From Yinghuangia elevatio (GTDB lineage: Bacteria > Actinomycetota > Actinomycetes > Streptomycetales > Streptomycetaceae), in the NCBI RefSeq assembly GCF_040649515.1, contig NZ_JBEZFP010000041.1:1-64000 (forward strand): a DNA stretch of 64,000 nucleotides. Reading direction: 5' to 3'. A model generated the notes under the pieces. The model saw only the letters and a program-made list of their open reading frames with translations. It did no database searches and was not told where the DNA came from. This document shows positions 17,418 to 26,500 of the stretch, piece by piece. Numbering within the stretch: the stretch's first letter is position 1; each line of letters starts with the position of its first letter. The position numbers and the translations under genes were made by a program.

Positions 17418-17936
17418 TCAGGTGTGTACCACCCGGGCGGTGCCGTGGAGGAGGTGGTGGGCGTCGCGTGCCTGCTCCAGGCTGTGCGCGAAGCGGGCGG
17501 CGGCCTCGGCCGGCGGGAGGCCGGTGATGTCGGAGGGCCAGGTCCCGGGCGGCACCACCGAGACGATCGCGATGCCGTGGTGCGCCGCGGCGTCGGTCCA
17601 CGCGCTCGCGACCGGCGCGGGCGGGTCCATCTCCCAGATCTGCCGCTCGCCGAGCAGCAGCAGGCTGGTGAACTGCCCGCTGCGTACCTGCACTTCGGCG
17701 CTCGTGGCGGGCGGTTCGCCGAACGCGGGGACGAAGCCGCTCTCTTGCGCCTGATTCAGCAGCGTCGGGTAGGAGCCGGTGTCCACCTCGACCACCGCCT
17801 CCGGGAGCGGGACCTCGGCACCGGACTCGCGCAGCGCGAATGCGATCTTCATGGGCGTCGCGCCCCGGCGGTCCGGCGCGGGATCCCCGGCGGGCTTCCC
17901 TGTCGAGTCCGCCGCGGTGTCTTCGGAACTGGCCAT
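17418..17936 (-). CDS. Hypothetical protein
   Basis: A 172-residue soluble acidic protein without signal peptide or membrane segments. After a charged 28-residue tail it has MKIAFALRESGAEVPLPEAV, later QFTSLLLLGERQIWEMD and a C-terminal helix (AAARFAHSLEQARDAHHLL). Start 17936 (ATG) is tentative; ATG 17852, at the beginning of the ordered part, is equally possible and neither has a strong ribosome binding site. I do not recognise the family. It lies downstream of the thioesterase gene in the same direction. Confidence 0.65.
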   Translation of the reverse strand: MASSEDTAADSTGKPAGDPAPDRRGATPMKIAFALRESGAEVPLPEAVVEVDTGSYPTLLNQAQESGFVPAFGEPPATSAEVQVRSGQFTSLLLLGERQIWEMDPPAPVASAWTDAAAHHGIAIVSVVPPGTWPSDITGLPPAEAAARFAHSLEQARDAHHLLHGTARVVHT

Positions 17937-18010
17937 GCCCTGATCAACGCCGCACCCGCGCCACCGTTCCGGCCCGTCCCCCGGACGCCGTAACCGCCCC
18001 GGAACGCGGG

Positions 18011-18892
18011 TCAGTGCTGGCGGATGACGGCTTCCTGGACGGCGTGCGCGACCAGGACGCCGTCGTGGTTGTAGAACTCGCCGATGGCGAAGCCGCGCGC
18101 GTCCTGGGCGGTCGGGGAGGCCTGCGCGAACAGCAGCCACTCGTCGGCCCGGAAGGGGCGGTGGAACCACATCGCGTGATCGAGCGAGGCCATCTGGAGG
18201 TTCTGCGGGTCGGTGATGTGCGGGGCAGCGGCGGTGCCGGCCAAGGTGAGGTCGGACATGTACGCCATCGCGCACACGTGCAGCAACGGGTCGTCGGGCA
18301 GCTTCTCGGCGGCCTTCATCCACACCCGCTGGTGCGGAATGCCGTCGGTGAGGTGCGTGATGGCTCCCGGGTCCTTGGGGACAAACCGCATGTCCATGAC
18401 CAGCCGGGTCTGGGAGACCTCGTAGTGGTCGCGGGCGGAGCGCGGCAGGCCCTCGTACGGGTCGGGCAGGTCCTCGGGGCGCGGCACGTCCGGCATCGCG
18501 CGGCGGTGCTCGGGCGTGTCCTCGGGGACCTTGAACGACGCCGAGAGGGTGAAGATCGTCTCGCCGTTCTGCACCGCCATCACGCGCCGGGTGGTGAAGG
18601 AGCGGCCGTCGCGCACCCGGTCGACGAGGTAGATGATCGGCGAGGTCGTGCGTCCCGGACGCAGGAAATAGGCGTGCAGGGAGTGCACGTGCCGGTCGGC
18701 GGTGACCGTACGCCCGGCCGCGACGAGGGCCTGCGCGGCCACCTGCCCGCCGAAGGCGCGCAGTGGCGCCCCCGCGTGGCAGGTGCCGCGGAAGATGTTC
18801 TGCTCGATCTCGTCGAGGCTCAGCAGGTCGACGAAGCTCTCGGCGCGGCCGCCGGCGAAGGCGACCGGGCGGTCCTCGGGAAGATCGCTCAC
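18011..18892 (-). CDS. tesB: Acyl-CoA thioesterase II
   Basis: A 293-residue double-hotdog thioesterase hydrolysing acyl-CoA to free fatty acid and CoA. The first hotdog has FRGTCHAGAPLRAFGGQV and HSLHAYFLRPG; the second has SLDHAMWFHRPFRADEW, with the catalytic Asp in the SLDHA segment, and ends in VAHAVQEAVIR. Length and layout match TesB throughout. Start is GTG 18892; a nearby ATG at 18900 is out of frame. Cytoplasmic; probably balances acyl-CoA pools. The next gene on the same strand is the hypothetical protein, 74 bp on. Confidence 0.93.
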   Translation of the reverse strand: MSDLPEDRPVAFAGGRAESFVDLLSLDEIEQNIFRGTCHAGAPLRAFGGQVAAQALVAAGRTVTADRHVHSLHAYFLRPGRTTSPIIYLVDRVRDGRSFTTRRVMAVQNGETIFTLSASFKVPEDTPEHRRAMPDVPRPEDLPDPYEGLPRSARDHYEVSQTRLVMDMRFVPKDPGAITHLTDGIPHQRVWMKAAEKLPDDPLLHVCAMAYMSDLTLAGTAAAPHITDPQNLQMASLDHAMWFHRPFRADEWLLFAQASPTAQDARGFAIGEFYNHDGVLVAHAVQEAVIRQH

Positions 18893-18995
18893 CTGGTCAT
18901 GGTGCCAGATGGCGGGGTCCGGAGCGATGGCCCACGACCACGAGATTCCTCACGTCGCGGCAGGCACCGGCCCCCGTCCCTCGCGGCGGCGCCCG

Positions 18996-20153
18996 TCATG
19001 CGGGGACTGCGGACAGGAAGCTCCGCACAATCGGTCCCGCGGAGCCCGAGCCCGACTCGCCGCCGATGACGACCACGGCCACCGCGATGTCGCCCCGGTA
19101 GGCCACCATCCAGCCGTTCGTGCCGTTGCCGACCTCGGCGGTGCCGGTCTTGGCGCCCACGCCGGGCATGCCGCGGAAGGTCGACGCCGCGGTCCCGCTG
19201 GTCGCGCAGGCCCGCATCATGTCCTTGATGCCGGACACCACGTTCTTCGGCAGCGGCTTGGTGTTCTTGTACGTCTCCCCGCCCCGGACCAGGACCGGCT
19301 GGTGGAACTGTCCGGTGACGGCCGTGGCGACCACGGAGGCCATGGTCATCGGGTTCATCTTGAGCGAGCCCTGCCCGATCATCTGGGCTGCCTTGTCGGC
19401 GTCGTCGGCGGCCGCCGGCACCGTGCCGTCGGTGGTCCCGCCTTCGCCGACCTGCCAGGCGTTGCTGTTGAGGCCGAAATAGTCGGTGGAGAAGGTGGCG
19501 AGCTCGGAGTCGCCGATCTTCGAGCGCAACTCCACGAACGCGGTGTTGCAGGACCGCGCGAAGTCCTGCCGGAAGGTGGCGTCCGGGATCTCGAAGTTGT
19601 CGACGTTGTGGAAGGCCTGCCCGGCGACGGCCGTCTTCGGGCACGGCACCTTCGTGTCCGGGGTGACGACACCCTTCTTGAGCAGCAGCGCCGACGAGAC
19701 GATCTTGAACGTGGAGCCCGGTGCGATCACCCCCGACATCCCGGTGTCGTTGACAGTCGCGACGATCTCGCCGGTGTGGATGTTCAGCGCCACCAGCGAC
19801 GCCTGCGGCTTGCCCGCGGTCGCCTGCTCCGCGGCGGCCTGCAACTCCGGTACGCGGGTGCCCGACCCCGGCCCGGTCTCGGCGGCGGTCGGCGACGGCG
19901 ACGCGGAGGTCGACGGCGGGGCGGAGGAGGGCGGCGGCGGGACCGTCGGTGCGGCGTTCGGTGCGGCGGGGCCGGTCGGGTACGGCCGGTCCGAGACCGA
20001 CGAGACCGGCGCGCTGCTGTCCGAGCCCTCGCCGTCGTCGGCGACGAACTGCCGGTATCCGATGACACCGCCGACGGCGATGACGCCGATCAGGATCAGG
20101 CCCATGACGGCTCCGAGCATGCCTTTGGCGGTCGACGCGGTGCGATGCGACAT
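18996..20153 (-). CDS. Penicillin-binding transpeptidase domain protein (short, membrane-anchored)
   Basis: A 385-residue protein: one N-terminal membrane helix (residues about 10-32), a Pro/Ser/Thr linker, then a transpeptidase domain. Active-site motifs are GSTFK (Ser about 147), SCN (in ARSCNTAF) and KTG (in GAKTGTAEV). The NTF2-like or PBP-dimer domain found before the catalytic domain in PbpA-type class B PBPs is missing, replaced by the linker. It faces outward and probably cross-links peptidoglycan or acts as a beta-lactam-sensing or sporulation PBP. ATG 20153 chosen; a GTG 30 bp upstream is possible. Confidence 0.88.
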   Translation of the reverse strand: MSHRTASTAKGMLGAVMGLILIGVIAVGGVIGYRQFVADDGEGSDSSAPVSSVSDRPYPTGPAAPNAAPTVPPPPSSAPPSTSASPSPTAAETGPGSGTRVPELQAAAEQATAGKPQASLVALNIHTGEIVATVNDTGMSGVIAPGSTFKIVSSALLLKKGVVTPDTKVPCPKTAVAGQAFHNVDNFEIPDATFRQDFARSCNTAFVELRSKIGDSELATFSTDYFGLNSNAWQVGEGGTTDGTVPAAADDADKAAQMIGQGSLKMNPMTMASVVATAVTGQFHQPVLVRGGETYKNTKPLPKNVVSGIKDMMRACATSGTAASTFRGMPGVGAKTGTAEVGNGTNGWMVAYRGDIAVAVVVIGGESGSGSAGPIVRSFLSAVPA

Positions 20154-20481
20154 AGCTGTGAAATCCGTTCCCCCGTGGCGCACACGCGGCTGAAGGCGTG
20201 CGACAGACCAGTTGCTTGTGTGTGGCGGACGGCGATGCTAGTCCAGCGCGGCGACAGGACCGCCCCCGTGACGCCGGACGTGACCGGATAGCAATCCGCG
20301 GAGAAGCGCGGAGAAGCGCGGAGAAGCAAACAGAACCCGGAAGTAGCAACGGGAACCCGAAGTGGCCCCAGGTCACCGGCTTCTCACGCGGCGTCAGGAA
20401 CCGAAGACCGACGGGCCCAGAGCGGAACGGACGGGCCGTCCCGCCGACGGCCGGTGCCGGGGGCGGCAGTACGGTGACCGC
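20154..20481. other. Intergenic region between divergent PBP and phosphatase genes
   Basis: 328 bp without a supported gene. It must hold both divergent promoters. The recognisable element is a threefold 10-bp tandem repeat at 20297-20326. No terminator or convincing palindrome seen. Confidence 0.6.
20297..20326 (+). repeat. 10-bp tandem repeat, 3 exact copies
   Basis: CGCGGAGAAG repeated at 20297, 20307 and 20317. Each copy carries GGAGAAG, a purine-rich ribosome-binding-like core, but no start codon follows at a suitable distance. Confidence 0.85.
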
Positions 20482-21021
20482 GTGATCCTTGTTGTCTGTA
20501 CCGGGAACATCTGCCGCTCGCCGATGGTCGAGGCCATGCTGCGCCACCACCTCGCCGAGGCGGGGCTGCGCGACTGGCCGGTGGCGTCCGCCGGCACGCT
20601 CGGCTGGGGCTCGGCGTCGATGACCGAGGAGAGCGCGCAGGTGCTGGAGGAGTACGGCGTGGCGGCGCACGACCACACGAGCCGCAAGCTGACCCCCGAG
20701 ATGCTGGACGCCGCCGACGTCGTACTCGGCATGACCCGCGAGCACATCTGGGGGATCTCGGCGCGCTCGTCCGACGCCGAGTCGCGCGCGTTCGTGCTGG
20801 GGGAGCTGGCCCGACTCGGTGAGAAGGTGGGCCCACGCGGCGACGCTCCGTTGCGCGAGTGGGTCGCCGAGGTCGACGCGCTGCGTGACGTTCGGCGCAT
20901 GGCGCGCTCGGACGACGAGTTGGCGGATCCGCTCGGTGAACCGATCGAGACGTACCGCAAGCTCGCCGTACGCGCCGATGCGCAGGTGCGCCGGTTGGTC
21001 GGCCTGCTCGCCGGACGGTAG
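20482..21021 (+). CDS. Low-molecular-weight protein tyrosine phosphatase
   Basis: A 179-residue LMW-PTP. It begins with the catalytic P-loop VCTGNICRSP (C-x5-R-S), and the general-acid Asp-Pro pair is in LADPLGEPIETYRK. It dephosphorylates phosphotyrosine proteins; actinobacterial homologues affect secondary metabolism and polymer export. Start is GTG 20482, placing the P-loop at the usual distance from the N-terminus; extending upstream adds basic sequence without homology. Divergent from the PBP gene. Confidence 0.9.
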   Translation: MILVVCTGNICRSPMVEAMLRHHLAEAGLRDWPVASAGTLGWGSASMTEESAQVLEEYGVAAHDHTSRKLTPEMLDAADVVLGMTREHIWGISARSSDAESRAFVLGELARLGEKVGPRGDAPLREWVAEVDALRDVRRMARSDDELADPLGEPIETYRKLAVRADAQVRRLVGLLAGR

Positions 21022-21378
21022 CCCGCGGGGCGGGCCCCAAGGCAAGGCCGCACGGCAGACGCTCGCACGGCAGACGCGCGCAAGGCGGTCCCGCCGGGAC
21101 GGGCCGGGACAGTCCGGGGCAGCCCTCCGTACGTCAACAGTCGGTCAACGGGCAGCCAACTTGCTGCCAAGAGCAACCCGGACGCGACGGCGCCGCAGCG
21201 GCGCCGCGCCCCGAACTGGTCTGCTGTGCGCGGGCAGCGCCGATCCGCGGTCGAGCCGCTCGACCCCGCCGCCCGGGGGCGGACGGGAGATCGCGCTGAT
21301 CGCTACCCTGATGCACCATTGCCGGGCCGACGCGGACGGCCGGGGGCGGCATCCAAGTGGCAACGGGGAGGGACACGC
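21022..21378. other. Intergenic region upstream of DUF5685 gene
   Basis: 357 bp without a supported gene. It includes a 15-bp direct repeat at 21049-21078 just after the phosphatase stop. The 3' end carries GGGGAGGGAC, the ribosome binding site of the next gene. Confidence 0.55.
21049..21078 (+). repeat. 15-bp tandem repeat, 2 copies
   Basis: CGCACGGCAGACGCT at 21049-21063 and CGCACGGCAGACGCG at 21064-21078, one mismatch, 28 bp after the phosphatase stop codon. Confidence 0.8.
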
Positions 21379-22734
21379 GTGTTCGGGATCATCAGGCCGT
21401 GTCGGCACCGGCTGACCGACGGGCTGCGCGAGGCGTGGATGGCGCATCTGTGCGGGTTGTGCCTGGCGCTGCGCGACGACCACGGGCAGGCGGCCCGCAT
21501 CGCCACCAACTATGACGGGCTGATCATCTCGGTTCTCGTCGAGGCCCAGGCGGAGCCGGACAAGGCGGCGTCCGGGCGGCGCAAGGCGGGACCGTGCCCG
21601 CTGCGCGGCATGCGCACCGCGGAGATCGCGAAGGGCGAGGGCGCGCGCCTGGCCGCCGCGGTCTCGCTGGTGCTGGCGTCCGCGAAGATGCGCGACCACG
21701 TCGAGGACGGGGACGGCGTGTTCGCCCGCCGGGGCGTCGCGGGAGGCGCCCGCCGCATCGCGACCCGCTGGGCGCGGCAGGGCGAAGGGACAGGTCACGA
21801 CGTCGGGTTCGACACGGCCGTGCTGACCGAGGCGGTCGGCAGGCAGGGCGAGATCGAGGCGTTGGCCGGTCCCGGTACGTCCGTCCTCGTCGTCACCGAG
21901 CCCACCGAGACCGCCACCGCCGCCGCCTTCGCGCACACGGCCGTACTGGCCGGACGGCCCGAGAACGCCGAGTCGCTCGCCGAGGCCGGCCGCCTCTTCG
22001 GCCGCCTCGCGCACCTGCTCGACGCGGTCGAGGACGTATGGGAGGACCGCGAGTCGGGCTCCTGGAACCCGCTGCTGGCCACCGGGACCGGTCCGGACGA
22101 GGCGTACCGGCTCTGCCGCGACGCCGCCCACGGCATCCGCCTCGCCTTGCGTGACGTCACCTTCGTCGAGCAGCGTCTCGTGCACACGCTGCTTGTGCAC
22201 GAGGTCGACACGGCCGTGGACCGCACCTTCGAGCACGCCGGGTTCCCGATGAAGCGGACGCGCGGGCACTCATGTTCGGCACGCAAAAGTGCGACCGGGG
22301 CAGAACCCCGTGCGGCCTCCGGGCCCGGCGCCACCGGCCTTCTGGACGGAACCAAGGTCGTGGCTTCCTGGCCGCAGAGCCCGCCCGGCCACCAGCCTCC
22401 GCCCTCCGGTCCCGGAAACCCGTTCGGGCCGCAGCAGCCGGGTGACCCGTGGCGTACGCCGATCGGTCCGGCCGGTCCCGGCGGTCCCGGCGGCCCTGGT
22501 GGTCCCGGCCGCGGACCCGGGCGGCGCCACAACGCCCTCGTCGCGTGCCTCATCTGGGTCGGCCTGTGCTGCACCTGCCAGGCCTGCTGCCGTGACGAGT
22601 TCACCGACCCCTGCACGGGCCAACAGCGTCAGGGCTGCTGCAACAACTGCGACTGCGACCCCGGTTGCTGCGAGTGCTGCAACTGCGGCGATTGCTGCGA
22701 CGGCTGCGACTGCGGTTGCGACTGCGGCTGCTGA
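21379..22734 (+). CDS. DUF5685 family protein with cysteine-rich C-terminal tail
   Basis: A 451-residue protein. The N-terminal half fits DUF5685: CRHRL, then AHLCGLCLALRDDHGQAARI and NYDGL. A later helix LLDAVEDVWEDRESGSWNPL resembles the Asp-rich metal-binding helix of all-alpha isoprenoid synthases. A Gly/Pro linker leads to a short hydrophobic segment (NALVACLIWVGL). The last ~50 residues hold more than 20 Cys in CC and C-x-C patterns with interspersed Asp/Asn, suggesting metal or cluster binding. Start GTG 21379 after GGGAGGGAC. Its role is unknown; localisation at the membrane is inferred. Confidence 0.85.
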   Translation: MFGIIRPCRHRLTDGLREAWMAHLCGLCLALRDDHGQAARIATNYDGLIISVLVEAQAEPDKAASGRRKAGPCPLRGMRTAEIAKGEGARLAAAVSLVLASAKMRDHVEDGDGVFARRGVAGGARRIATRWARQGEGTGHDVGFDTAVLTEAVGRQGEIEALAGPGTSVLVVTEPTETATAAAFAHTAVLAGRPENAESLAEAGRLFGRLAHLLDAVEDVWEDRESGSWNPLLATGTGPDEAYRLCRDAAHGIRLALRDVTFVEQRLVHTLLVHEVDTAVDRTFEHAGFPMKRTRGHSCSARKSATGAEPRAASGPGATGLLDGTKVVASWPQSPPGHQPPPSGPGNPFGPQQPGDPWRTPIGPAGPGGPGGPGGPGRGPGRRHNALVACLIWVGLCCTCQACCRDEFTDPCTGQQRQGCCNNCDCDPGCCECCNCGDCCDGCDCGCDCGC

Positions 22735-22887
22735 CGACGCCGCACCGACAGCCGCGGGGAACACAGCGCAGAATCACAGCGCAGAACCGTCGCGCGGAAC
22801 CACTGGGAACCATCCGCGCTGGGGACCCCGTGTGTCGGCCCGCCTGACGCGTACGTCGAGCGGGCCGACCAGGCCGAAGACCGTCGG

Positions 22888-25185
22888 TCACATGTCGCGC
22901 GGCTCCAGTCGCACGATCACCGACTTCGACGTCGGCGTATTGCTCACCTCGGCCGTACTGTCCAGCGGCACCAGCACGTTCGTCTCCGGGAAGTACGCCG
23001 CCGCGCACCCGCGCGCGGTCGGGTACGCCACCACGCGGAACCCGGGCGCCCGCCGCTCCACGCCGTCCGTCCACTCGCTCACCAGGTCGACCGTCGCCTC
23101 GTCCGCGACGCCCAGTTCGGCCAGGTCCGCCGGGTGCACGAACACCACGCGGCGCCCCGCCTTGATCCCCCGGTAGCGGTCGTCCAAGCCGTAGATCGTG
23201 GTGTTGTACTGGTCGTGCGACCGCACGGTCTGGAGCACCAGCCGCCCGGTCGGCACCTGCAACACCTCCAGGGCGTTCACCGTGAAGTTCGCCTTGCCCG
23301 TCGCCGTCGGGAATCGCCGCTCGTCACGCGGCCCGTGTGGCAGCACGAAGCCGCCCGGCACCCGGACGCGCCGGTTGAAGTCCGCGAATCCGGGCACCAC
23401 CCGCTCGATGCGCTCCCGGATCAGGTTGTAGTCGTCGCGGAACGCCCGCCACGGCACCGCGACCCGGTCACCGAGGACGCGCTCGGCCAGCCCGCACACG
23501 ATCGCGACCTCGGAGCGCAGTTCGCGCGACGCGGGCGCGAGCCGCCCCGTCGACGCGTGCACCGCGCTCATCGAGTCCTCGACGGTCACGAACTGCTCGC
23601 CGCCCGCCTGCACATCGGCCTCGGTACGCCCCAGGCACGGCAGGATCAGCGCCCGCCGCCCCGGCACCGCGTGCGAGCGGTTCAGCTTCGTCGACACCTG
23701 GACCGTCAGGGCGGTGCCGCGTAGCGCGGCCTCCGTCGCGGCCGTGTCGGGCGTCGCCGCCACGAAGTTGCCGCCGACCGCCATGAAGACCTTCACGCGG
23801 CCGTCGCGCATCGCCCGGATCGTGTCCACGACGTCGTGCCCGTGCTCGCGCGGCGGCGCGAAGCCGAACTCGGCCTCCAGCGCGTCCAGGAAGGCGGCCG
23901 ACGGCTTCTCGTAGATGCCCATCGTGCGGTCGCCCTGCACGTTGCTGTGCCCGCGTACCGGGCACACGCCGGCGCCCGGGCGTCCGATATTGCCGCGCAG
24001 CAGGAGGAAGTTGACGACCTCACGGATGGTCGGCACCGAATTGCGGTGCTGGGTCAGGCCCATGGCCCAGCACACGATCACCCGCCGGGACTTGAGGACC
24101 TGCTGGTGGATTCGTTCGATCTGCGCCCGGGGCAGTCCGGTCGCCGCCAGGACGTCGTCCCAGTCCGTGGCGTGCACGTCGGCGGCGAACTCGTCGAATC
24201 CCGCGCAGTGTTCGTCGATGAACGGGCGGTCGAGGACGGTGCCCGGCGCGGCGTCCTCCGCCTCCAGGAGCAATCGATTCAGCGCACGGAACAGCGCGAG
24301 GTCGCCGTTCACCCGGATCTGCGCGAACTCGTCGGCCAGCGCCGTGCCGTGGCCCGCGATTCCGTTGGGCCGCTGCGGGTTCTTGAACCGCATCAACCCC
24401 GCCTCGGGCAGCGGGTTGACGGCCACGATGTGGGCACCCGCGCGCTTGGCCTTCTCCAGCGCGGACAACATGCGCGGGTGGTTGGTCCCCGGGTTCTGGC
24501 CCACGACCAGGATCAGGTCGGCCCGGTGCATGTCCTCCAGGGACACGCTGCCCTTGCCGACGCCGATCGTCTCGCTCAGCGCCGAACCGCTCGACTCGTG
24601 GCACATGTTCGAGCAGTCGGGGAGGTTGTTGGTGCCGAACGCCCGCACGAACAACTGGTAGGCGAACGCCGCCTCGTTGCTCGTCCGCCCCGACGTGTAG
24701 AACGCCGCCTCGTCCGGCGAACCGAGCGCGGCCAGTTCCTCCGCGATGATGCCGAACGCCTCGTCCCACCCGACGGACGCGTAGTGCGACGCCCCGTCCG
24801 CCAGGTACATCGGGTGCGTCAGCCGCCCCTGCTGCCCCAGCCAGAAGTCGGTGCGCTCCGCCAGCGACGCCACCGAGTGCGCCGCGAAGAAGTCCGGCGT
24901 CACCCGGCGCAGCGTCGCCTCCTCGGCGACGGCCTTCGCGCCGTTCTCGCAGTACTCGCCGATCGGGCTGCGGTGCTCGCCCTCGGGCCACGCGCACCCC
25001 GGGCAGTCGAAGCCGTCCTTCTGGTTCACCTTGAGGAGGGTGAGCGCACTGCGGCGTACGCCCATCTCCCGGCCGGCGTGCTTGAGCGTGGCAAGGACCG
25101 CGGGCACGCCCGCGGCGTACCGCTTCGGCGACCCCACCGTCATACCGCTGTCGTCGAAGTCTCCGACCGGTGGTTTGCCGACCAT
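22888..25185 (-). CDS. FdhF/YdeP family molybdopterin oxidoreductase
   Basis: A 765-residue Mo/W-bis-PGD enzyme of the YdeP (formate-dehydrogenase-like) group. Near the N-terminus CPGCAWPE and EYCENGAK provide three Cys that may hold a reduced Fe-S site. The molybdopterin region includes SSGSALSETIGVGKGSVSLE and VVGQNPGTNHPRML, and the C-terminal domain has TVRSHDQYNTTIYGLDDRYRG. ATG 25185 is preferred to GTG 25221 for GGCGAGGAC upstream. It follows the flavohemoprotein gene by 49 bp on the same strand. Substrate unknown; E. coli YdeP is linked to acid resistance. Confidence 0.92.
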   Translation of the reverse strand: MVGKPPVGDFDDSGMTVGSPKRYAAGVPAVLATLKHAGREMGVRRSALTLLKVNQKDGFDCPGCAWPEGEHRSPIGEYCENGAKAVAEEATLRRVTPDFFAAHSVASLAERTDFWLGQQGRLTHPMYLADGASHYASVGWDEAFGIIAEELAALGSPDEAAFYTSGRTSNEAAFAYQLFVRAFGTNNLPDCSNMCHESSGSALSETIGVGKGSVSLEDMHRADLILVVGQNPGTNHPRMLSALEKAKRAGAHIVAVNPLPEAGLMRFKNPQRPNGIAGHGTALADEFAQIRVNGDLALFRALNRLLLEAEDAAPGTVLDRPFIDEHCAGFDEFAADVHATDWDDVLAATGLPRAQIERIHQQVLKSRRVIVCWAMGLTQHRNSVPTIREVVNFLLLRGNIGRPGAGVCPVRGHSNVQGDRTMGIYEKPSAAFLDALEAEFGFAPPREHGHDVVDTIRAMRDGRVKVFMAVGGNFVAATPDTAATEAALRGTALTVQVSTKLNRSHAVPGRRALILPCLGRTEADVQAGGEQFVTVEDSMSAVHASTGRLAPASRELRSEVAIVCGLAERVLGDRVAVPWRAFRDDYNLIRERIERVVPGFADFNRRVRVPGGFVLPHGPRDERRFPTATGKANFTVNALEVLQVPTGRLVLQTVRSHDQYNTTIYGLDDRYRGIKAGRRVVFVHPADLAELGVADEATVDLVSEWTDGVERRAPGFRVVAYPTARGCAAAYFPETNVLVPLDSTAEVSNTPTSKSVIVRLEPRDM

Positions 25186-25234
25186 GTCCTCGCCTGCCTT
25201 TCGTGCCGATGCCGAGTACACGGTACGCCCGCCG

Positions 25235-26500
25235 CTATCCGGCGCCGAGCACGCGCTCCCCCTGGGAGACGGTGTCCAGGCTCTCGGTCAGCAGGCGGCC
25301 CGGCGCGACTCCCAGGTCCAGCGTCAACCGGCTGGTCGTCGCGCGCACCATCGCCGCGGAACCGCTGATGAACACGTCGTGGTCGTGCCAGTTGCCGTAG
25401 CGGGCGATGATGTCCGGCAGCGTGCCGCGGGCGCCGTCGAACGAGTGCTCGTCGGAGACGGCCGGCACCACGTGCAGCCACGAGTACATCTCGGACATGA
25501 GGGCGAGCGAGCGTACGTCGTACAGCTCCGAACTGTGCCGCGCGCCGATGAACACATAGGCCTGGTGCGCGAGCTGGCGCTGTGCCATGTGCTCGACCAG
25601 CGCCTTGATCGGGGCGAGGCCGGTGCCGCCCGCGATGCACAGCGCCCGGCGCAGCGACTCGCCGCGCATGACCAGCGCGCCGCGCGCCGGGCCGAGTCGT
25701 ATGTGGTCGCCGACGCAGGCGCGGTGCACGAGGGCCTGGCTGACCCAGCCGGCCGGAAGCGCGCGTACGTGCAGTTCCAGCAGGCCGTCGGCGCGCGGTG
25801 CGTTGGCTATCGAGTAGTGCCGCCACACGCGGGGCCACCAGGGCGTCTCGACGGTGACGTGCTGGCCGGGGCGGTAGGGGAGCGGGCGGTCGGGGGCCAC
25901 CGTGATGATCGCGATGTCCGGTCCGCGGTGCTCGTGGGCCACGATGCGCGCGTCCCACCACGGCGGCGAAGCGGCCGCGTCCTGCTCGGCGGCGTCGATC
26001 ATGATCCCGGCCGCCCACCCGTAGAGCGCCGTCCACGCGTCACGTGTGGCGGCGTTCCAGCGGCCGCCGGAGTACCGGGCGAGCGCGCCGATCAGGGCGC
26101 TGCCGACGGCCGCGTAGTGCTCGGGCAGGACGCCGTACTTGCGGTGGTCGCGGCCTAGCTGGCGCAGGAACTCGCGATGCGCCTCCGGGGCGTGCGCACC
26201 GGCGCCGAGGCGCAGCAGCGCGGCGAGGAGGCGGTCCCGTTGCGCGTCCATCATCGGCGGGAACATCGCGCGCAGGTCGGGGCGGTCGATGAACAGCAGC
26301 GCGTAGAAGTGCGACACCAGGTCGTGGGCCATCGGCGCCACGGCGGCCAGGCTCTCCTGGATCAGCCGCGGGTCGAGCGGCTCGTGCGGACCGGCCGGGG
26401 GAGCGGTGGGTTGCGGCGGCACGGGCCCGGACACCTGGGCGGGCACCCGATCGACGGGCGGGACGTCGGCGGCCCATTGCGGCGCCTGATTGCTGTTCAT
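25235..26500 (-). CDS. Flavohemoprotein (globin plus FAD/NAD reductase)
   Basis: A 421-residue two-domain protein. After a Pro-rich tail, residues about 48-175 are a globin (HFYALLFIDRPDLRAMFP with the distal-side Tyr, RKYGVLPEHYAAVGSAL with the proximal His). The reductase follows: FAD motif RHYSIANAP, then NAD-binding CIAGGTGLAPIKALVEHM. Such proteins act as nitric oxide dioxygenases or NAD(P)H-driven reductases of the cytoplasm. The globin part is somewhat shorter than in Hmp. Probably cotranscribed with the downstream YdeP-like gene, suggesting nitrosative or redox stress. ATG 26500 chosen. Confidence 0.88.
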   Translation of the reverse strand: MNSNQAPQWAADVPPVDRVPAQVSGPVPPQPTAPPAGPHEPLDPRLIQESLAAVAPMAHDLVSHFYALLFIDRPDLRAMFPPMMDAQRDRLLAALLRLGAGAHAPEAHREFLRQLGRDHRKYGVLPEHYAAVGSALIGALARYSGGRWNAATRDAWTALYGWAAGIMIDAAEQDAAASPPWWDARIVAHEHRGPDIAIITVAPDRPLPYRPGQHVTVETPWWPRVWRHYSIANAPRADGLLELHVRALPAGWVSQALVHRACVGDHIRLGPARGALVMRGESLRRALCIAGGTGLAPIKALVEHMAQRQLAHQAYVFIGARHSSELYDVRSLALMSEMYSWLHVVPAVSDEHSFDGARGTLPDIIARYGNWHDHDVFISGSAAMVRATTSRLTLDLGVAPGRLLTESLDTVSQGERVLGAG

